From: JAAEUB01 sp964550345
GTDB taxonomy: Bacteria > Pseudomonadota > Alphaproteobacteria > Rhodobacterales > Rhodobacteraceae
NCBI GenBank assembly: GCA_964550345.1
Contig: CAZJYZ010000042.1
Span: forward strand, 1-27,644
Direction: 5' to 3'
DNA: 27,644 nucleotides
This document shows, piece after piece, positions 16,187 to 24,921 of this stretch. The notes under the pieces were generated by a model, which ran no database searches, was not told the origin of the DNA, and saw only the letters and a list, made by a program, of their open reading frames with translations. A program made the translations under genes and the position numbers. Each line of letters opens with the position of its first letter. Position 1 is the first letter of the stretch.

Positions 16187-17065
16187 TTACAGCCAGTCGC
16201 CGCGAATAAGCTGCCGGTACACCGCCGATAACCAATTGTCGCCAATTGATTTTTCCTCAAGCCCCTGCCCGGTAAGCAGTTTGTGGCTGTCACCATACCA
16301 TTCTGTTGACTGGAAGTTATGGCCCAAAATAGCCCCGGCTGTCTGGGCTTCGTCCGTCAGGCCAAGGCTCAGATAGCTTTCCACCAGACGGTGTAGCGCT
16401 TCGGCCACATGGGTGGTGGTCTGGAAGTTCTCAACCACGACCCGGAACCGGTTGGCCGCCGAGGCATAATGCCCACGTTTCAGGTAATAACGCCCAATCT
16501 CCATTTCCTTGGCCGCCAGATGGTCAAACGCCAGATCAAATTTCAGGATCGCTGAACGAGCATATTCGGTGTTCGGGTACCGTTCAATGACGACGCGCAA
16601 AGCCTGCAACGCCTGAAAGGTCAGGCCCTGATCGCGGCCGATCTCATCGATCTGGTCATAATAGCTGAGCGCCAGAAGGTATTGCGCATAGGCTGCGTCT
16701 TCGTCCGCCGGATAAAAATCAAGGAAACGTTGTGCAGCGCCGCGGGCATTTTCATAGTCATCATCTTGGTGGTACGCGAAGGCCTGCATTATCAGGCCGC
16801 GTTTCGCCCAAACGCTATAGGGGTACAGGCGTTCTACTTCACCAAAAAATCCGGCAGCCTCGTCAGGGTTGCCCTGTGCCAGTTCATATTCGCCGCGCTT
16901 GAAGATGTCTTCCGCAGTGAACTCTTCGATCGGCTTTTCTTCCGGTCCGCTACTGGTAAACAACCCGCCAAAAAATCCGCCGCCGTTATCCGAGGAACAC
17001 CCAGCCATAAGCGCCACCACGGCGACGCCGACAAAAACCTGTTTTAGAAATCCGCCGCGCTGCAT
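16187..17065 (-). CDS. bamD: outer-membrane assembly lipoprotein BamD
   Basis: BamD is an essential lipoprotein of the Bam complex that folds beta-barrels into the outer membrane; its client set includes LptD. The 292-residue precursor has a signal peptide with lipobox ALMAGC, so C23 becomes the lipidated N-terminus. A Gly/Ser-rich spacer follows, then tetratricopeptide-like repeats over about 45-265. These include the motif in which consecutive helices begin FKRGEYELAQGNPDEAA. The ATG at 17065 is the only start that keeps the complete signal peptide. It is upstream of recN on the same strand and separated from lpxC by 192 bases, so it probably has its own promoter. Confidence 0.95.
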   Translation of the reverse strand: MQRGGFLKQVFVGVAVVALMAGCSSDNGGGFFGGLFTSSGPEEKPIEEFTAEDIFKRGEYELAQGNPDEAAGFFGEVERLYPYSVWAKRGLIMQAFAYHQDDDYENARGAAQRFLDFYPADEDAAYAQYLLALSYYDQIDEIGRDQGLTFQALQALRVVIERYPNTEYARSAILKFDLAFDHLAAKEMEIGRYYLKRGHYASAANRFRVVVENFQTTTHVAEALHRLVESYLSLGLTDEAQTAGAILGHNFQSTEWYGDSHKLLTGQGLEEKSIGDNWLSAVYRQLIRGDWL

Positions 17066-17201
17066 GCCCGCGCCTACCCCGTCTTTAGAATCTTTGCGAA
17101 CCCCAGCTGGCCGCCTACTGCCGCCATTGCTAACACAGAAAATTTGCGGGCAAAATGGCTTTGCGCGGGTTTTTCGGTTGTTTCGGCAGGGGTTTGCTAT
17201 T

Positions 17202-17226
17202 CTGTCACGCCGATGGCAGTTTTTTT
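17202..17226 (+). terminator. intrinsic-terminator-like hairpin facing the plus strand
   Basis: CTGTCA, loop CGCCGA, then TGGCAG forms a 6-bp stem with one G-T pair, followed directly by seven T residues (17220-17226). The T tract is on the plus strand only, while all flanking genes (bamD, lpxC) are on the minus strand. It could end an antisense or small transcript, or block antisense reading into lpxC. A chance hairpin cannot be ruled out. Confidence 0.45.
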
Positions 17227-17257
17227 ACGAGGGTATCGCCCCCGCCAGAAGGTAAAT

Positions 17258-18178
17258 TCAGGCTGACAGCGGCAAATCCGCCCGGCTGACACCTATTCCC
17301 GGCAAACGGCTGGCCATTTCCGCATTGGCCGGGATCAACCCGGTGGCAAATGGGTCGGCAAACAAAGCGTGCAAAAGCTTGTTTGTCAGGGCATGTCCCG
17401 CCCGGTGACCCGTAAAGCGCCCGACGATTGGTGCGCCTGCAAGTGCCAGATCCCCCAGCGCGTCCAGCATCTTGTGACGTACCGGTTCATCCGCATAGCG
17501 CAGCCCCCCCGGTGACAAAACCTTCTCACCATCAATCACGACAGCGTTTTCAAAAGTCCCACCCAGGGCAAGGCCACCAGCATGCATGGCATGCACATCT
17601 TCAAGGTTACAGAAAGTCCGCGAGGTTGACAGCTCACGGACAAAGGCACCATTGGCCATATTCAGAACCCGGTCCTGCTGGCCAATAGCCTGCGCATCAA
17701 AATCAATGTGGAAACGAATCTCAAAACCCGTACCCGGCTCTAGACGTGCCCAGGCCGGTCCGTCATGGACTTCAACAGTTTTTTGAATTTTCAGAACCCG
17801 TACCGGCGCATCCAGCTCCTGAATGCCTGACCGTAAAATTCCAGCGACGAAACCGCCGGAAGAGCCATCAAGTATAGGCACTTCAGGTCCGTCCAGCTCG
17901 ATCAGAGCATTATGCACGCCACAACCCGCTAGGGCCGCCATCAGGTGTTCGATGGTAGAAACAGAGGCCCCGGAAGGATTGGATATCAATGTACACAGGC
18001 GCGACGCCTCGACGTTTTCCCAATGCGCTGCGATCATGTTATCGCCCGCTTTCAGGTCGGTGCGTTTAAACCAGATTCCATAATTTGCCGAGGCTGGTAA
18101 AATACGCAGGCGCACAGGCTTGCCGGAATGTAATCCGGTGCCTTTGAACGCAGCAATGGTCGAAAGCGTGTTCTGCAT
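17258..18178 (-). CDS. lpxC: UDP-3-O-acyl-N-acetylglucosamine deacetylase
   Basis: LpxC removes the acetyl group from UDP-3-O-acyl-GlcNAc. This is the first committed step of lipid A synthesis and depends on zinc. The 306-residue form has the catalytic E77 and zinc ligand H78 in TIEHLMAAL. The other zinc ligands are H235 and D239 in RHKMLDALGD, with the conserved GHRAGHALTNKLL after them. I prefer the ATG at 18178 (MQNTLSTIAAFKGTGLHSG), which matches the usual family start. An in-frame ATG at 18211 would add 11 residues, and neither has a strong ribosome binding site. It follows ftsZ, as in many proteobacteria, but a terminator at 18371-18402 separates them, so it likely has its own promoter in 18179-18370. 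Confidence 0.94.
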   Translation of the reverse strand: MQNTLSTIAAFKGTGLHSGKPVRLRILPASANYGIWFKRTDLKAGDNMIAAHWENVEASRLCTLISNPSGASVSTIEHLMAALAGCGVHNALIELDGPEVPILDGSSGGFVAGILRSGIQELDAPVRVLKIQKTVEVHDGPAWARLEPGTGFEIRFHIDFDAQAIGQQDRVLNMANGAFVRELSTSRTFCNLEDVHAMHAGGLALGGTFENAVVIDGEKVLSPGGLRYADEPVRHKMLDALGDLALAGAPIVGRFTGHRAGHALTNKLLHALFADPFATGLIPANAEMASRLPGIGVSRADLPLSA

Positions 18179-18370
18179 AGTCAGTGTAATATTGTCCCGT
18201 TGTCGCAGCATCCCAGCGACATTTAACTTTTGTTAGTCATGTCGTGAAGTCAGGGGTAAACGGGGGGACGGTCAAGCTCAACTCAAACTTTGTAACCAAT
18301 TGAAACATGCCAAACATTCGCAGGCAATTTTCCGCCACCTTCTATGGTCGGTTAACGCAAGAAACTGTTT

Positions 18371-18402
18371 TTAAACAACAAAGGGCCAGCTTTGGCCGGC
18401 CC
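18371..18402 (-). terminator. rho-independent terminator after ftsZ
   Basis: On the minus strand GGGCCGGC, loop CAAA, then GCTGGCCC makes an 8-bp GC-rich stem with one G-T pair. The T-rich stretch TTTGTTGTTT follows immediately. It starts 24 bases after the ftsZ stop codon, a standard position, and would end the dcw transcript before lpxC. Confidence 0.8.
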
Positions 18403-18425
18403 CTCCTTGGTGTAATTTTTTAACT

Positions 18426-20069
18426 TCAGTTGGCCTGACGGCGCAGGAAAGCAGGAATTTCTATCTTTTCCTCATGCGCATCCATTGCCGGATCAGCGGC
18501 AGGAGCCTGCATCATTGGCTGCGCGCGACCTGCTTCCTGCACTGATTCTTGGTCGGTATGACCGGTCATCCGGTTGATCAGCTTGTTGATGCCGAAACGC
18601 TGTTTTTCCCCTGAATTCTCCACCTGATGGGTAGGTGCAGCCGGAGTCGGGCGCGCTTCGGGCTGACGTTGAACGGCCGCTTGCAGCCGTGCCATGGCTT
18701 CGGGTGTTGGTGTGCCCGGCGCCGGGGCTTTCGGTGCCACGAACTGGGTTACACCACCGGTTTCGACCATCTCATCGCTGACATGTGTCATTTCCGCGTG
18801 CGCTGTGGCTTCTTGTGGCTGATAGGCTGGCGGTGGCAGGTCCTGACCAGCTTCTTCTGCCGGGAAGATGGTTTCGAGCTGTTCTTCTGCGGCGGCGTGG
18901 GTCGCGTCAAACAGGCCCGGTTCTTCGACATGCGCGGCAGGCATTTCTACCGGAGCTGTCGGGGCAGCGGCGACTTCGTCAATAGCAGCGGCGGCAGCGA
19001 TTGCAGCGGGGGCCTCGGCCTCCAGCATCTCTTCAACCACTTCAGGTGCGTGCAGCGGCGCACCCATACGGCGGCGCGGTACAGGAATATCCTGTGTTAC
19101 TTCCGCAGCATCAATGCCGGTGGCTACAACGCTGACGCGCATGGTGCCTTCCATAGATGTATCGAGCGTCGAGCCGACGATGATGTTGGCATCTGGGTCA
19201 ACTTCTTCGCGGATACGGTTGGCGGCTTCATCCAGCTCAAACAAGGTCAGGTCGTAACCGCCGGTGATGTTGATCAGCACGCCACGTGCGCCGCGCAGAG
19301 AAATTTCATCCAGCAGCGGGTTGGCAATGGCTTTTTCAGCGGATTGAATGGCGCGATCTTCGCCTTCGCTTTCGCCTGTGCCCATCATGGCCTTGCCCAT
19401 TTCGTCCATCACCGCACGCACATCTGCGAAATCAAGGTTGATCAGGCCGGGCTTGACCATCAGGTCGGTAACACCTTTGACGCCTTGATAGAGCACGTCG
19501 TCAGCCATCGAGAAGGCCTCGGTAAAGGTGGTTTTTTCATTCGCCAGCCTGAACAGGTTCTGGTTGGGAATGATGATCAGGGTGTCGACCATTTTCTGAA
19601 GCGCTTCGATGCCTTCTTCGGCCTGCTTCATGCGCTTGGCGCCTTCAAACTGGAACGGCTTTGTCACCACACCAACGGTCAGTACTCCAAGTTCACGCGC
19701 TGCCTGTGCGATGATCGGCGCGGCCCCGGTACCGGTACCGCCACCCATGCCGGCAGTGATAAAGCACATATGCGCCCCTGCCAGATGGTCGACGATTTCT
19801 TCGATGGTTTCCTCGGCGGCGGCAGCGCCAACACTGGCCCGTGCACCGGCGCCCAGACCTTCGGTGACCTTGACGCCCATCTGAATGCGCGACTGGGCTT
19901 TCGCCTGCTGCAGCGCCTGCGCGTCGGTGTTGGCAATGACGAACTCAACCCCGTCAAGCTCCATCTCGATCATGTTATCAACGGCGTTACCGCCAGCACC
20001 ACCAACCCCAAATACGGTGATACGGGGTCTCAGATCTTCCTGCCCGGGCATATTGAGATTCAATGTCAT
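18426..20069 (-). CDS. ftsZ: cell division protein FtsZ
   Basis: FtsZ is the tubulin-like GTPase that polymerises into the division ring. The 547-residue protein has the GTP-binding GVGGAGGNAV (21-30), the tubulin signature GGGTGTG (109-115), the N-Q-N-LFRLANE segment, and a T7-like loop near NLDFADV. The GTPase and activation domains end near 325. A long, low-complexity Ala/Glu/Pro-rich linker of roughly 200 residues follows, and then the conserved C-terminal peptide EKIEIPAFLRRQAN that in homologues binds FtsA and other partners. The ATG at 20069 has AGGCGGA upstream. The 283-base gap to ftsA (20070-20352) has no other gene or convincing motif that I can see and probably holds an ftsZ promoter. 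A terminator follows the gene. Confidence 0.98.
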   Translation of the reverse strand: MTLNLNMPGQEDLRPRITVFGVGGAGGNAVDNMIEMELDGVEFVIANTDAQALQQAKAQSRIQMGVKVTEGLGAGARASVGAAAAEETIEEIVDHLAGAHMCFITAGMGGGTGTGAAPIIAQAARELGVLTVGVVTKPFQFEGAKRMKQAEEGIEALQKMVDTLIIIPNQNLFRLANEKTTFTEAFSMADDVLYQGVKGVTDLMVKPGLINLDFADVRAVMDEMGKAMMGTGESEGEDRAIQSAEKAIANPLLDEISLRGARGVLINITGGYDLTLFELDEAANRIREEVDPDANIIVGSTLDTSMEGTMRVSVVATGIDAAEVTQDIPVPRRRMGAPLHAPEVVEEMLEAEAPAAIAAAAAIDEVAAAPTAPVEMPAAHVEEPGLFDATHAAAEEQLETIFPAEEAGQDLPPPAYQPQEATAHAEMTHVSDEMVETGGVTQFVAPKAPAPGTPTPEAMARLQAAVQRQPEARPTPAAPTHQVENSGEKQRFGINKLINRMTGHTDQESVQEAGRAQPMMQAPAADPAMDAHEEKIEIPAFLRRQAN

Positions 20070-20352
20070 GGTCGTTCCGCCTGTCTTTTTTGCCTAATCG
20101 CCACGCTGCACCGGCATTTGCCTTGCGCGCCTGACTGTTTCATTCCCCCGGCGATTTTTATGCCGGATTTGCCTACTCACCTTGATTTTTAGCGGTGAAT
20201 TTGGTCGGCGTCACGCGAAAATTGTGAAATGTGGCATAAATATGGCAATTAAGATGCACTTTTGCGCGGTATCTTGCTGGAACAGGCAATATCTTGCGCC
20301 CAACCGCAGTCTCGACGCATCAGGTGCCCGGTAAGGTTGGCCCTGGCAGGTT

Positions 20353-21687
20353 TTACCAGTTATCTTTGAACCACTTCACCGCCCGACGCAGGGAACGAGA
20401 CGGGTAGCCTTCGGCCGGAATGTCAAAATCCCACCATTCATCCTGAGGGTTCGCGGCAAAGAGGCAAAGGCCAACCGAGGCTGCAAACGCCGCGGAAGTT
20501 GCCGCCTGCGGCAGACCCTGCACCCGCAAAGGCCTGCCAATACGCACCTGCTGTCCAAGGATTTTTGGAGCCAGCCCGTCAAGGCCGGGTATCTGGCTGC
20601 CGCCACCAGTCAAAACAATCTGCTGGCTGGGCAGGTGGTCGAACCCGGCAGCATCCAGACGCGCACGCGCCTCTTCCAGAATTTCCTCGACCCGGGGGCG
20701 CATGATGCCGATCAGCTCGGCGCGGCTGACGGAACGTCTGTCATGTTCCCAATCACCGGTTTCGCCGCCAACCTCGATCATTTCGCGGTCATCCATACCG
20801 GTGGCAACGACGCCACCATAAAAGGTCTTAATCCGTTCAGCGGTGGCCATCGGCACGCTCAGCCCCTTGGAAATATCCGAGGTCACGTTATCGCCGCCAA
20901 GGCGCACGCTATCGGCGTAAATCATATGACGTTTCATGAAGATCGAGATTGAAGTGGCCCCACCGCCAAGGTCGATACAGGCGGCACCCAGCTCCTGTTC
21001 ATCTTCCACCAGCGACGATATACCAGACATGTAGGCCGAGCTTGCGAGCCCCGCCAGTTCCAGATCACAGCGCTTAATACAGTAAAGCAGGTTGCGGATG
21101 GTGCCCGCATCCGCGGTAAGAAAATGCAGGTCCGTGGCCAGCATATTGCCGATCTGACCGCGCGGATCAGCAAGGCCCGAGCGGTGATCCAGCGCGAAAT
21201 TCACCGGTTGTGCATGCAGCACCTCGCGCCCGTCGCCATAATCGGGCACATCGCAGGCGGCCAGCACCCGGGCGATGTCGTGTTCATGCACCGCCTCGCC
21301 GCTTAGCTCGATCTGACCCGCAAGGCCGTAGGAACGCACATCACCGCCGGAAAAACTGGCGATCACGTGATCAACGCGAATATTCGCCATCTTCTGCGCG
21401 GCCTGAACCGCGGTGCGAATGGCACGCTCGGTTTCCTGCATGGCGGATATTTCGCCAAACTTCACACCGCGTGATCGTGTGGTGGCCGCACCGATCACCC
21501 GAAATGTGCTTTGGCCCGCCATTGTGCCGACCCCGTCTGAACTGCGAAAGTGATCCGGTCCGTCAAAACGCAAGACCAGGCAGGAAATCTTTGACGTGCC
21601 AACATCAAGGATCGCAACCACACCGCGTTGCATTGCCGCCTGACGCATGGAGCGCATGGCGCGCTGTTGTTGATAGAGGTCTGTCAT
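20353..21687 (-). CDS. ftsA: cell division protein FtsA
   Basis: FtsA is an actin-like ATPase that tethers FtsZ to the membrane and recruits later divisome proteins. The 444-residue protein opens with a phosphate-1 strand AILDVGTSKISCLVLR, has CIDLGGGATSISIF (phosphate 2) in the middle, and QIVLTGGGSQIPGL (adenosine motif) near the end. The last residues, SLRRAVKWFKDNW, form a basic amphipathic helix like the membrane-targeting tail of the family. The ATG at 21687 overlaps the ftsQ stop (ATGA). A short Gln/Arg/Met-rich N-terminal extension of about 20 residues precedes the actin fold. Confidence 0.97.
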   Translation of the reverse strand: MTDLYQQQRAMRSMRQAAMQRGVVAILDVGTSKISCLVLRFDGPDHFRSSDGVGTMAGQSTFRVIGAATTRSRGVKFGEISAMQETERAIRTAVQAAQKMANIRVDHVIASFSGGDVRSYGLAGQIELSGEAVHEHDIARVLAACDVPDYGDGREVLHAQPVNFALDHRSGLADPRGQIGNMLATDLHFLTADAGTIRNLLYCIKRCDLELAGLASSAYMSGISSLVEDEQELGAACIDLGGGATSISIFMKRHMIYADSVRLGGDNVTSDISKGLSVPMATAERIKTFYGGVVATGMDDREMIEVGGETGDWEHDRRSVSRAELIGIMRPRVEEILEEARARLDAAGFDHLPSQQIVLTGGGSQIPGLDGLAPKILGQQVRIGRPLRVQGLPQAATSAAFAASVGLCLFAANPQDEWWDFDIPAEGYPSRSLRRAVKWFKDNW

Positions 21688-22712
21688 CGCAGGGGCTCTC
21701 CGAGTTCTATGGCCTTAATCCGACGCATTTCGGCAATGGCCACCGAGGCCATGCGTAAGGTCGGACGCAGGGGGTTTCGCATGTCTATATCGGTAATATC
21801 GCGGGCCAGAAGGTCCTGCGCCTGATCAAGGGCAAGGACCTGTTGCAGCGCAGCGGCCGGGTTCGTTTCAGGCAGCAGAATATGTTGTTCACGGGTGAGC
21901 GCCAGATCCCAGCGCCGCCCACCGATCCGTACCAGACCGCGCAGACGGTCCCCAACCGGAGCGGCGATGCGGATCAGTTCCAGTGCTTCGGCAACATGGT
22001 CCTGCGCCCCCTCACCTGCCAGAAGTGGCAAATCGGAGCGCGCGGTACGGGATTCCAGCGTGCCGATAAATATGCCTTGATCGTCCAGTAGAACAACACC
22101 CGTACGTGATCGCCAGACCACAGCCGGTTGGCGTTCGATCAGGGAAATTTCCAGGACGCCGCCGGGACGAATGCGCAAAGACACATCTTCCAATATGTCC
22201 AGTTCGGCCATTTCCGCCTGCATCATTTCAAGATCCAGATCAAACGAGCTTACGGGCAAATCAATAGGAAAGCTTTCGCGTACTAGCCGATCCGTCGCGG
22301 GGCTGGCCCCTTGGATCGCAACCAGTTTGACCATAAATTCAGGCCGGGTTTCCACGGAATGGCGGATATCAAGTATCCCGGCGGTGATCGCCATACGTCT
22401 GTTATCATCGTCAAAATACCAGATACCAGCGGCCAGGCTCAGCGCCATCGGGGCGCCTATACGCAATAACAGACGGAAAAACGGTGTCAGCCACAGGCGG
22501 TTCAAACGGTAAGCGGCACGCGACGGCGCCGGGTCGCGCCGGACCCGCACTGGTTCAGCCGGGGCCTCGCCACCCTGTGCTTCGGTGGCACGGCGCGCCA
22601 TGGCGGCACGGGCTGCTTTGACGGCAACACTGGCTTCGACGTCATCCACCTTGCGGTGATCATTCTTGTTTTGGGGCGCTGTGTCCGTGCGGCGCAGGAT
22701 CAACGGTCGCAT
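21684..22712 (-). CDS. ftsQ: cell division protein FtsQ
   Basis: FtsQ is a bitopic divisome protein that links early and late components. The 342-residue form has a basic cytoplasmic tail (1-78), one membrane helix (about 79-100), a POTRA-type domain (about 115-200, opening VKLVAIQGASPATDRLVRESF) and the beta domain with the family motif ISLIERQPAVVWR. I chose the ATG at 22712 because GGAGG lies seven bases upstream. A longer frame starting at 22739 lies inside ddl and lacks such a site. The start overlaps the end of ddl by 13 bases and the stop overlaps ftsA by four, so the three genes are probably coupled. Confidence 0.93.
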   Translation of the reverse strand: MRPLILRRTDTAPQNKNDHRKVDDVEASVAVKAARAAMARRATEAQGGEAPAEPVRVRRDPAPSRAAYRLNRLWLTPFFRLLLRIGAPMALSLAAGIWYFDDDNRRMAITAGILDIRHSVETRPEFMVKLVAIQGASPATDRLVRESFPIDLPVSSFDLDLEMMQAEMAELDILEDVSLRIRPGGVLEISLIERQPAVVWRSRTGVVLLDDQGIFIGTLESRTARSDLPLLAGEGAQDHVAEALELIRIAAPVGDRLRGLVRIGGRRWDLALTREQHILLPETNPAAALQQVLALDQAQDLLARDITDIDMRNPLRPTLRMASVAIAEMRRIKAIELGEPLR

Positions 22713-23623
22713 GACGCATCCTCCACCATCCAGGCACAAAGCGCGCCGAAGGGCATGCCGCCCGCCGCTGCCTGTTCTGGCACCAGCGAGGTTGGTGTCA
22801 TGCCGGGCTGGGTGTTGGTCTCAAGCAGGATCAGCCCATCCAGACCGCGCGTTTCATCCCAGCGAAAATCGGTACGGCTGACCCCGCGACAGCCCAGCAC
22901 TTCATGCGCGCGCAGGGCATAATCGAGGCAGAAAATTTCGATCTCGGTCGGGATGTCGGCGGGCAAGATATGGGTGGATCCACCCGGCTCATATTTGGCT
23001 GCGTAATCATACCAGCCTTCTGTGACGATATCGGTAACCGTCAGGGCTTTGTCCCCGATGACAGTCGTAGTCAGCTCGCGCCCCGGCGCATAAGTTTCGA
23101 CCATGACCGTTTCGGGCATATCTTCTGACAATTGCGGCGGCGCATTGGCGGCCTCGTGTACGATATAGATACCGACCGAGCTGCCTTCGTTGTTGGGTTT
23201 GACCACATATGGCGGCGTCAGAACATGGCGCGTACGCACCTCATCGGCTTTGGCCAGCACGCTTTCGACCACCGGCAGGTCTGCCGCGCGAAAGGCCGCT
23301 TTGGCACGTTCCTTGTCCATGGCCAGCGCCGAGGCCAGCACGCCGCTATGGGTATAGGGGATACACAGCCATTCTAGCAGGCCCTGCACCACGCCGTCTT
23401 CGCCCCAGCGTCCATGGAGCGCATTAAAAACCACATCTGGCTTGATTTCCTGCAGACGCGCGCAGAGGTCGGGGCCGGCATCGACCTCAACCACCTGGTA
23501 ACCTTCGCCCCGTAAAGCCGCCGCGCATTCGCGCCCAGAGCTTAGTGACACCTCGCGTTCGGCCGAGGGTCCACCCATTAAAACAACGACTTTTTGGGCT
23601 GTCTTGCTCGACTTGCCCGTCAC
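22700..23623 (-). CDS. ddl: D-alanine--D-alanine ligase
   Basis: Ddl joins two D-alanines with ATP to make the dipeptide added to the peptidoglycan stem. The 307-residue protein has the ATP-grasp order: the N-terminal VVLMGGPSAEREVSLSSG motif, the HGRWGEDGVVQGLLE block, YVVKPNNEGSSVGIY for nucleotide binding, and the C-terminal metal-binding LLETNTQPGMTPTSLVPEQA. The start is a GTG at 23623 with GAGGCAG just upstream. It lies between murB and ftsQ, the usual dcw position, and is closest to the DdlB subtype. Confidence 0.96.
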   Translation of the reverse strand: MTGKSSKTAQKVVVLMGGPSAEREVSLSSGRECAAALRGEGYQVVEVDAGPDLCARLQEIKPDVVFNALHGRWGEDGVVQGLLEWLCIPYTHSGVLASALAMDKERAKAAFRAADLPVVESVLAKADEVRTRHVLTPPYVVKPNNEGSSVGIYIVHEAANAPPQLSEDMPETVMVETYAPGRELTTTVIGDKALTVTDIVTEGWYDYAAKYEPGGSTHILPADIPTEIEIFCLDYALRAHEVLGCRGVSRTDFRWDETRGLDGLILLETNTQPGMTPTSLVPEQAAAGGMPFGALCAWMVEDASCDR

Positions 23624-23662
23624 TTCTGCCTCGTAAACCGGACCTTTTTGCGGCCCTTTTAT

Positions 23663-24634
23663 TTATTTCTTAACGTTTCCTGTATGCGCGGTTTTTGACG
23701 CGCTTTCATCCGGGGCCGGTTCACCGACCCTCATGATTTCCCATATTAGTCGCAAGCCGCTGGTTTCGTAAACCTTTTTTCGCACCTCTTCGCCAAGTTC
23801 TTCCAGATCGGCCGCGGTAGCGGTACCGGTATTGGTCAGAAAGTTCGGGTGTTTGGGGTTCATCTGCGCCCCGCCCAGCATAGCGCCGCGCAGGCCTGCA
23901 TCTTCAATAACCTTCCAGGCCTTAAGCTCGTGAGTGTCATCGGCGCGCCCGGTCGAAGAGAAGCCTGCGGGGTTTCGAAATGTACTTCCGGCGGTGCGGT
24001 CTTTGGTCGGCTGGCTCTCGTCGCGTTTGGCAAGCTGGTCCGCCATTAGGGCAGCAAGAGCCTCGGGCTGACCTTCGGGCGCTGTGAAGGTGGCCGAAGT
24101 CAGCACCCAGCCATCCGGCAGCATGCTTTGACGGTAGGCAAATTGGAGATCATCGGCCGTAAGCGTGATTAATTCACCACTGCGGGTCACGCCCTGCGCA
24201 CTGGTGAAAACGTCCTTTATATAGGTTCCGTAGCAGCCCGCATTCATCCGCACCGCCCCGCCAACGGATCCGGGAATTGTGCGTAAAAATGTCAGGTCCA
24301 GCCCTTCGACGGCAGCCTTTCTGGCCACATGTGCGCCTAATGCTGCCGCCCCGGCAGTGACCGAGTTGCCGGAAACTTCCATCGCGTTGAAGCCGCGCCC
24401 AAGTCGGATCACCACCCCACGAATGCCGCCATCGCGCACGATCAGGTTTGAGCCAACCCCCATGGGGAAAACCGGGACCTGCGGGTCAAGGGCCTTCAGG
24501 AAATCCGCCAGATCTTCGACATCCGCTGGCTGAAACAGATAATCCGCCGGACCGCCGACACGCATCCATGTCAGCCCTGCCAGATCACGGTTTGCCGTCA
24601 GGGTGCCACGCACCGGGGGAAGGTCATAGGTCAT
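23663..24634 (-). CDS. murB: UDP-N-acetylenolpyruvoylglucosamine reductase
   Basis: MurB reduces the enolpyruvyl group to form UDP-MurNAc, using FAD and NADPH. The 323-residue protein has the FAD-binding PVFPMGVGSNLIVRDGG segment, RTIPGSVGGAVRMNAGCYG, and TAGSTFRNPAG with the proton-donating serine of the active site. Near the end, the WEIMRVG motif carries the conserved glutamate. The ATG at 24634 gives the typical TWMRVGGPADY start region. Residues after WEIMRVG form a short polar tail. It lies 38 bases after the second DUF2484 gene. Confidence 0.95.
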   Translation of the reverse strand: MTYDLPPVRGTLTANRDLAGLTWMRVGGPADYLFQPADVEDLADFLKALDPQVPVFPMGVGSNLIVRDGGIRGVVIRLGRGFNAMEVSGNSVTAGAAALGAHVARKAAVEGLDLTFLRTIPGSVGGAVRMNAGCYGTYIKDVFTSAQGVTRSGELITLTADDLQFAYRQSMLPDGWVLTSATFTAPEGQPEALAALMADQLAKRDESQPTKDRTAGSTFRNPAGFSSTGRADDTHELKAWKVIEDAGLRGAMLGGAQMNPKHPNFLTNTGTATAADLEELGEEVRKKVYETSGLRLIWEIMRVGEPAPDESASKTAHTGNVKK

Positions 24635-24672
24635 GAGGCCGTGCTAATGCGCGCGGGCACTGGGTGCAAGTG

Positions 24673-24921
24673 TCAGCCCATAATTGTGCGGCGTATCCAC
24701 GCCCACAAATACCTGACCGGCCAGCGCAAAACCGAGGCCCCGGCGGCAAGAATGATCAACCCGATCCACGGCCCGTTTTCATAAGTTACAAAGCCCAAAA
24801 GCGGGATGCCGACGGCGATCAGGAAATATGCCCGGCGCCAATGGTTGTCGTTACTTGGCAACATTGCCAGAACATTTGCGGCAACCAGCCACAGAAGAGC
24901 AAGGATCAGGGACAGACTCAT
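24673..24921 (-). CDS. DUF2484-family small membrane protein, copy 2
   Basis: The 82-residue protein has two to three hydrophobic segments (about 3-22, 30-46, 51-68) and a basic C-terminus (WAWIRRTIMG). Its opening MSLSLILALLWLVAANVLAMLP and the internal NGPW match DUF2484, a family I know from Rhodobacterales near murC and murB. The function is unknown. The ATG at 24921 overlaps the stop of the related gene upstream as ATGA. The similarity to that neighbour suggests a tandem duplication. Confidence 0.8.
   Translation of the reverse strand: MSLSLILALLWLVAANVLAMLPSNDNHWRRAYFLIAVGIPLLGFVTYENGPWIGLIILAAGASVLRWPVRYLWAWIRRTIMG

Noticed and set aside
17088..17092. GAATC (GANTC) methylation-type site near the bamD start
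   Set aside because: A single GANTC site is expected by chance every few hundred bases and shows no pattern here.
18179..18211. Longer lpxC start at 18211
   Set aside because: Family proteins start at the MQNTL-type sequence. The extension is not hydrophobic or otherwise meaningful, though it cannot be excluded.
18627..20192. 521-codon open frame on the plus strand opposite ftsZ
   Set aside because: It is entirely antisense to ftsZ. Its His-, Cys- and Gly-rich composition is typical of a reverse-frame shadow, and no domain is recognisable.
20070..20352. ftsA-ftsZ gap searched for CtrA-type sites, small genes and RNA structure
   Set aside because: No TTAA-N7-TTAA, GANTC, convincing promoter pair or coding frame was found. 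It probably holds the ftsZ promoter, but I cannot place it.
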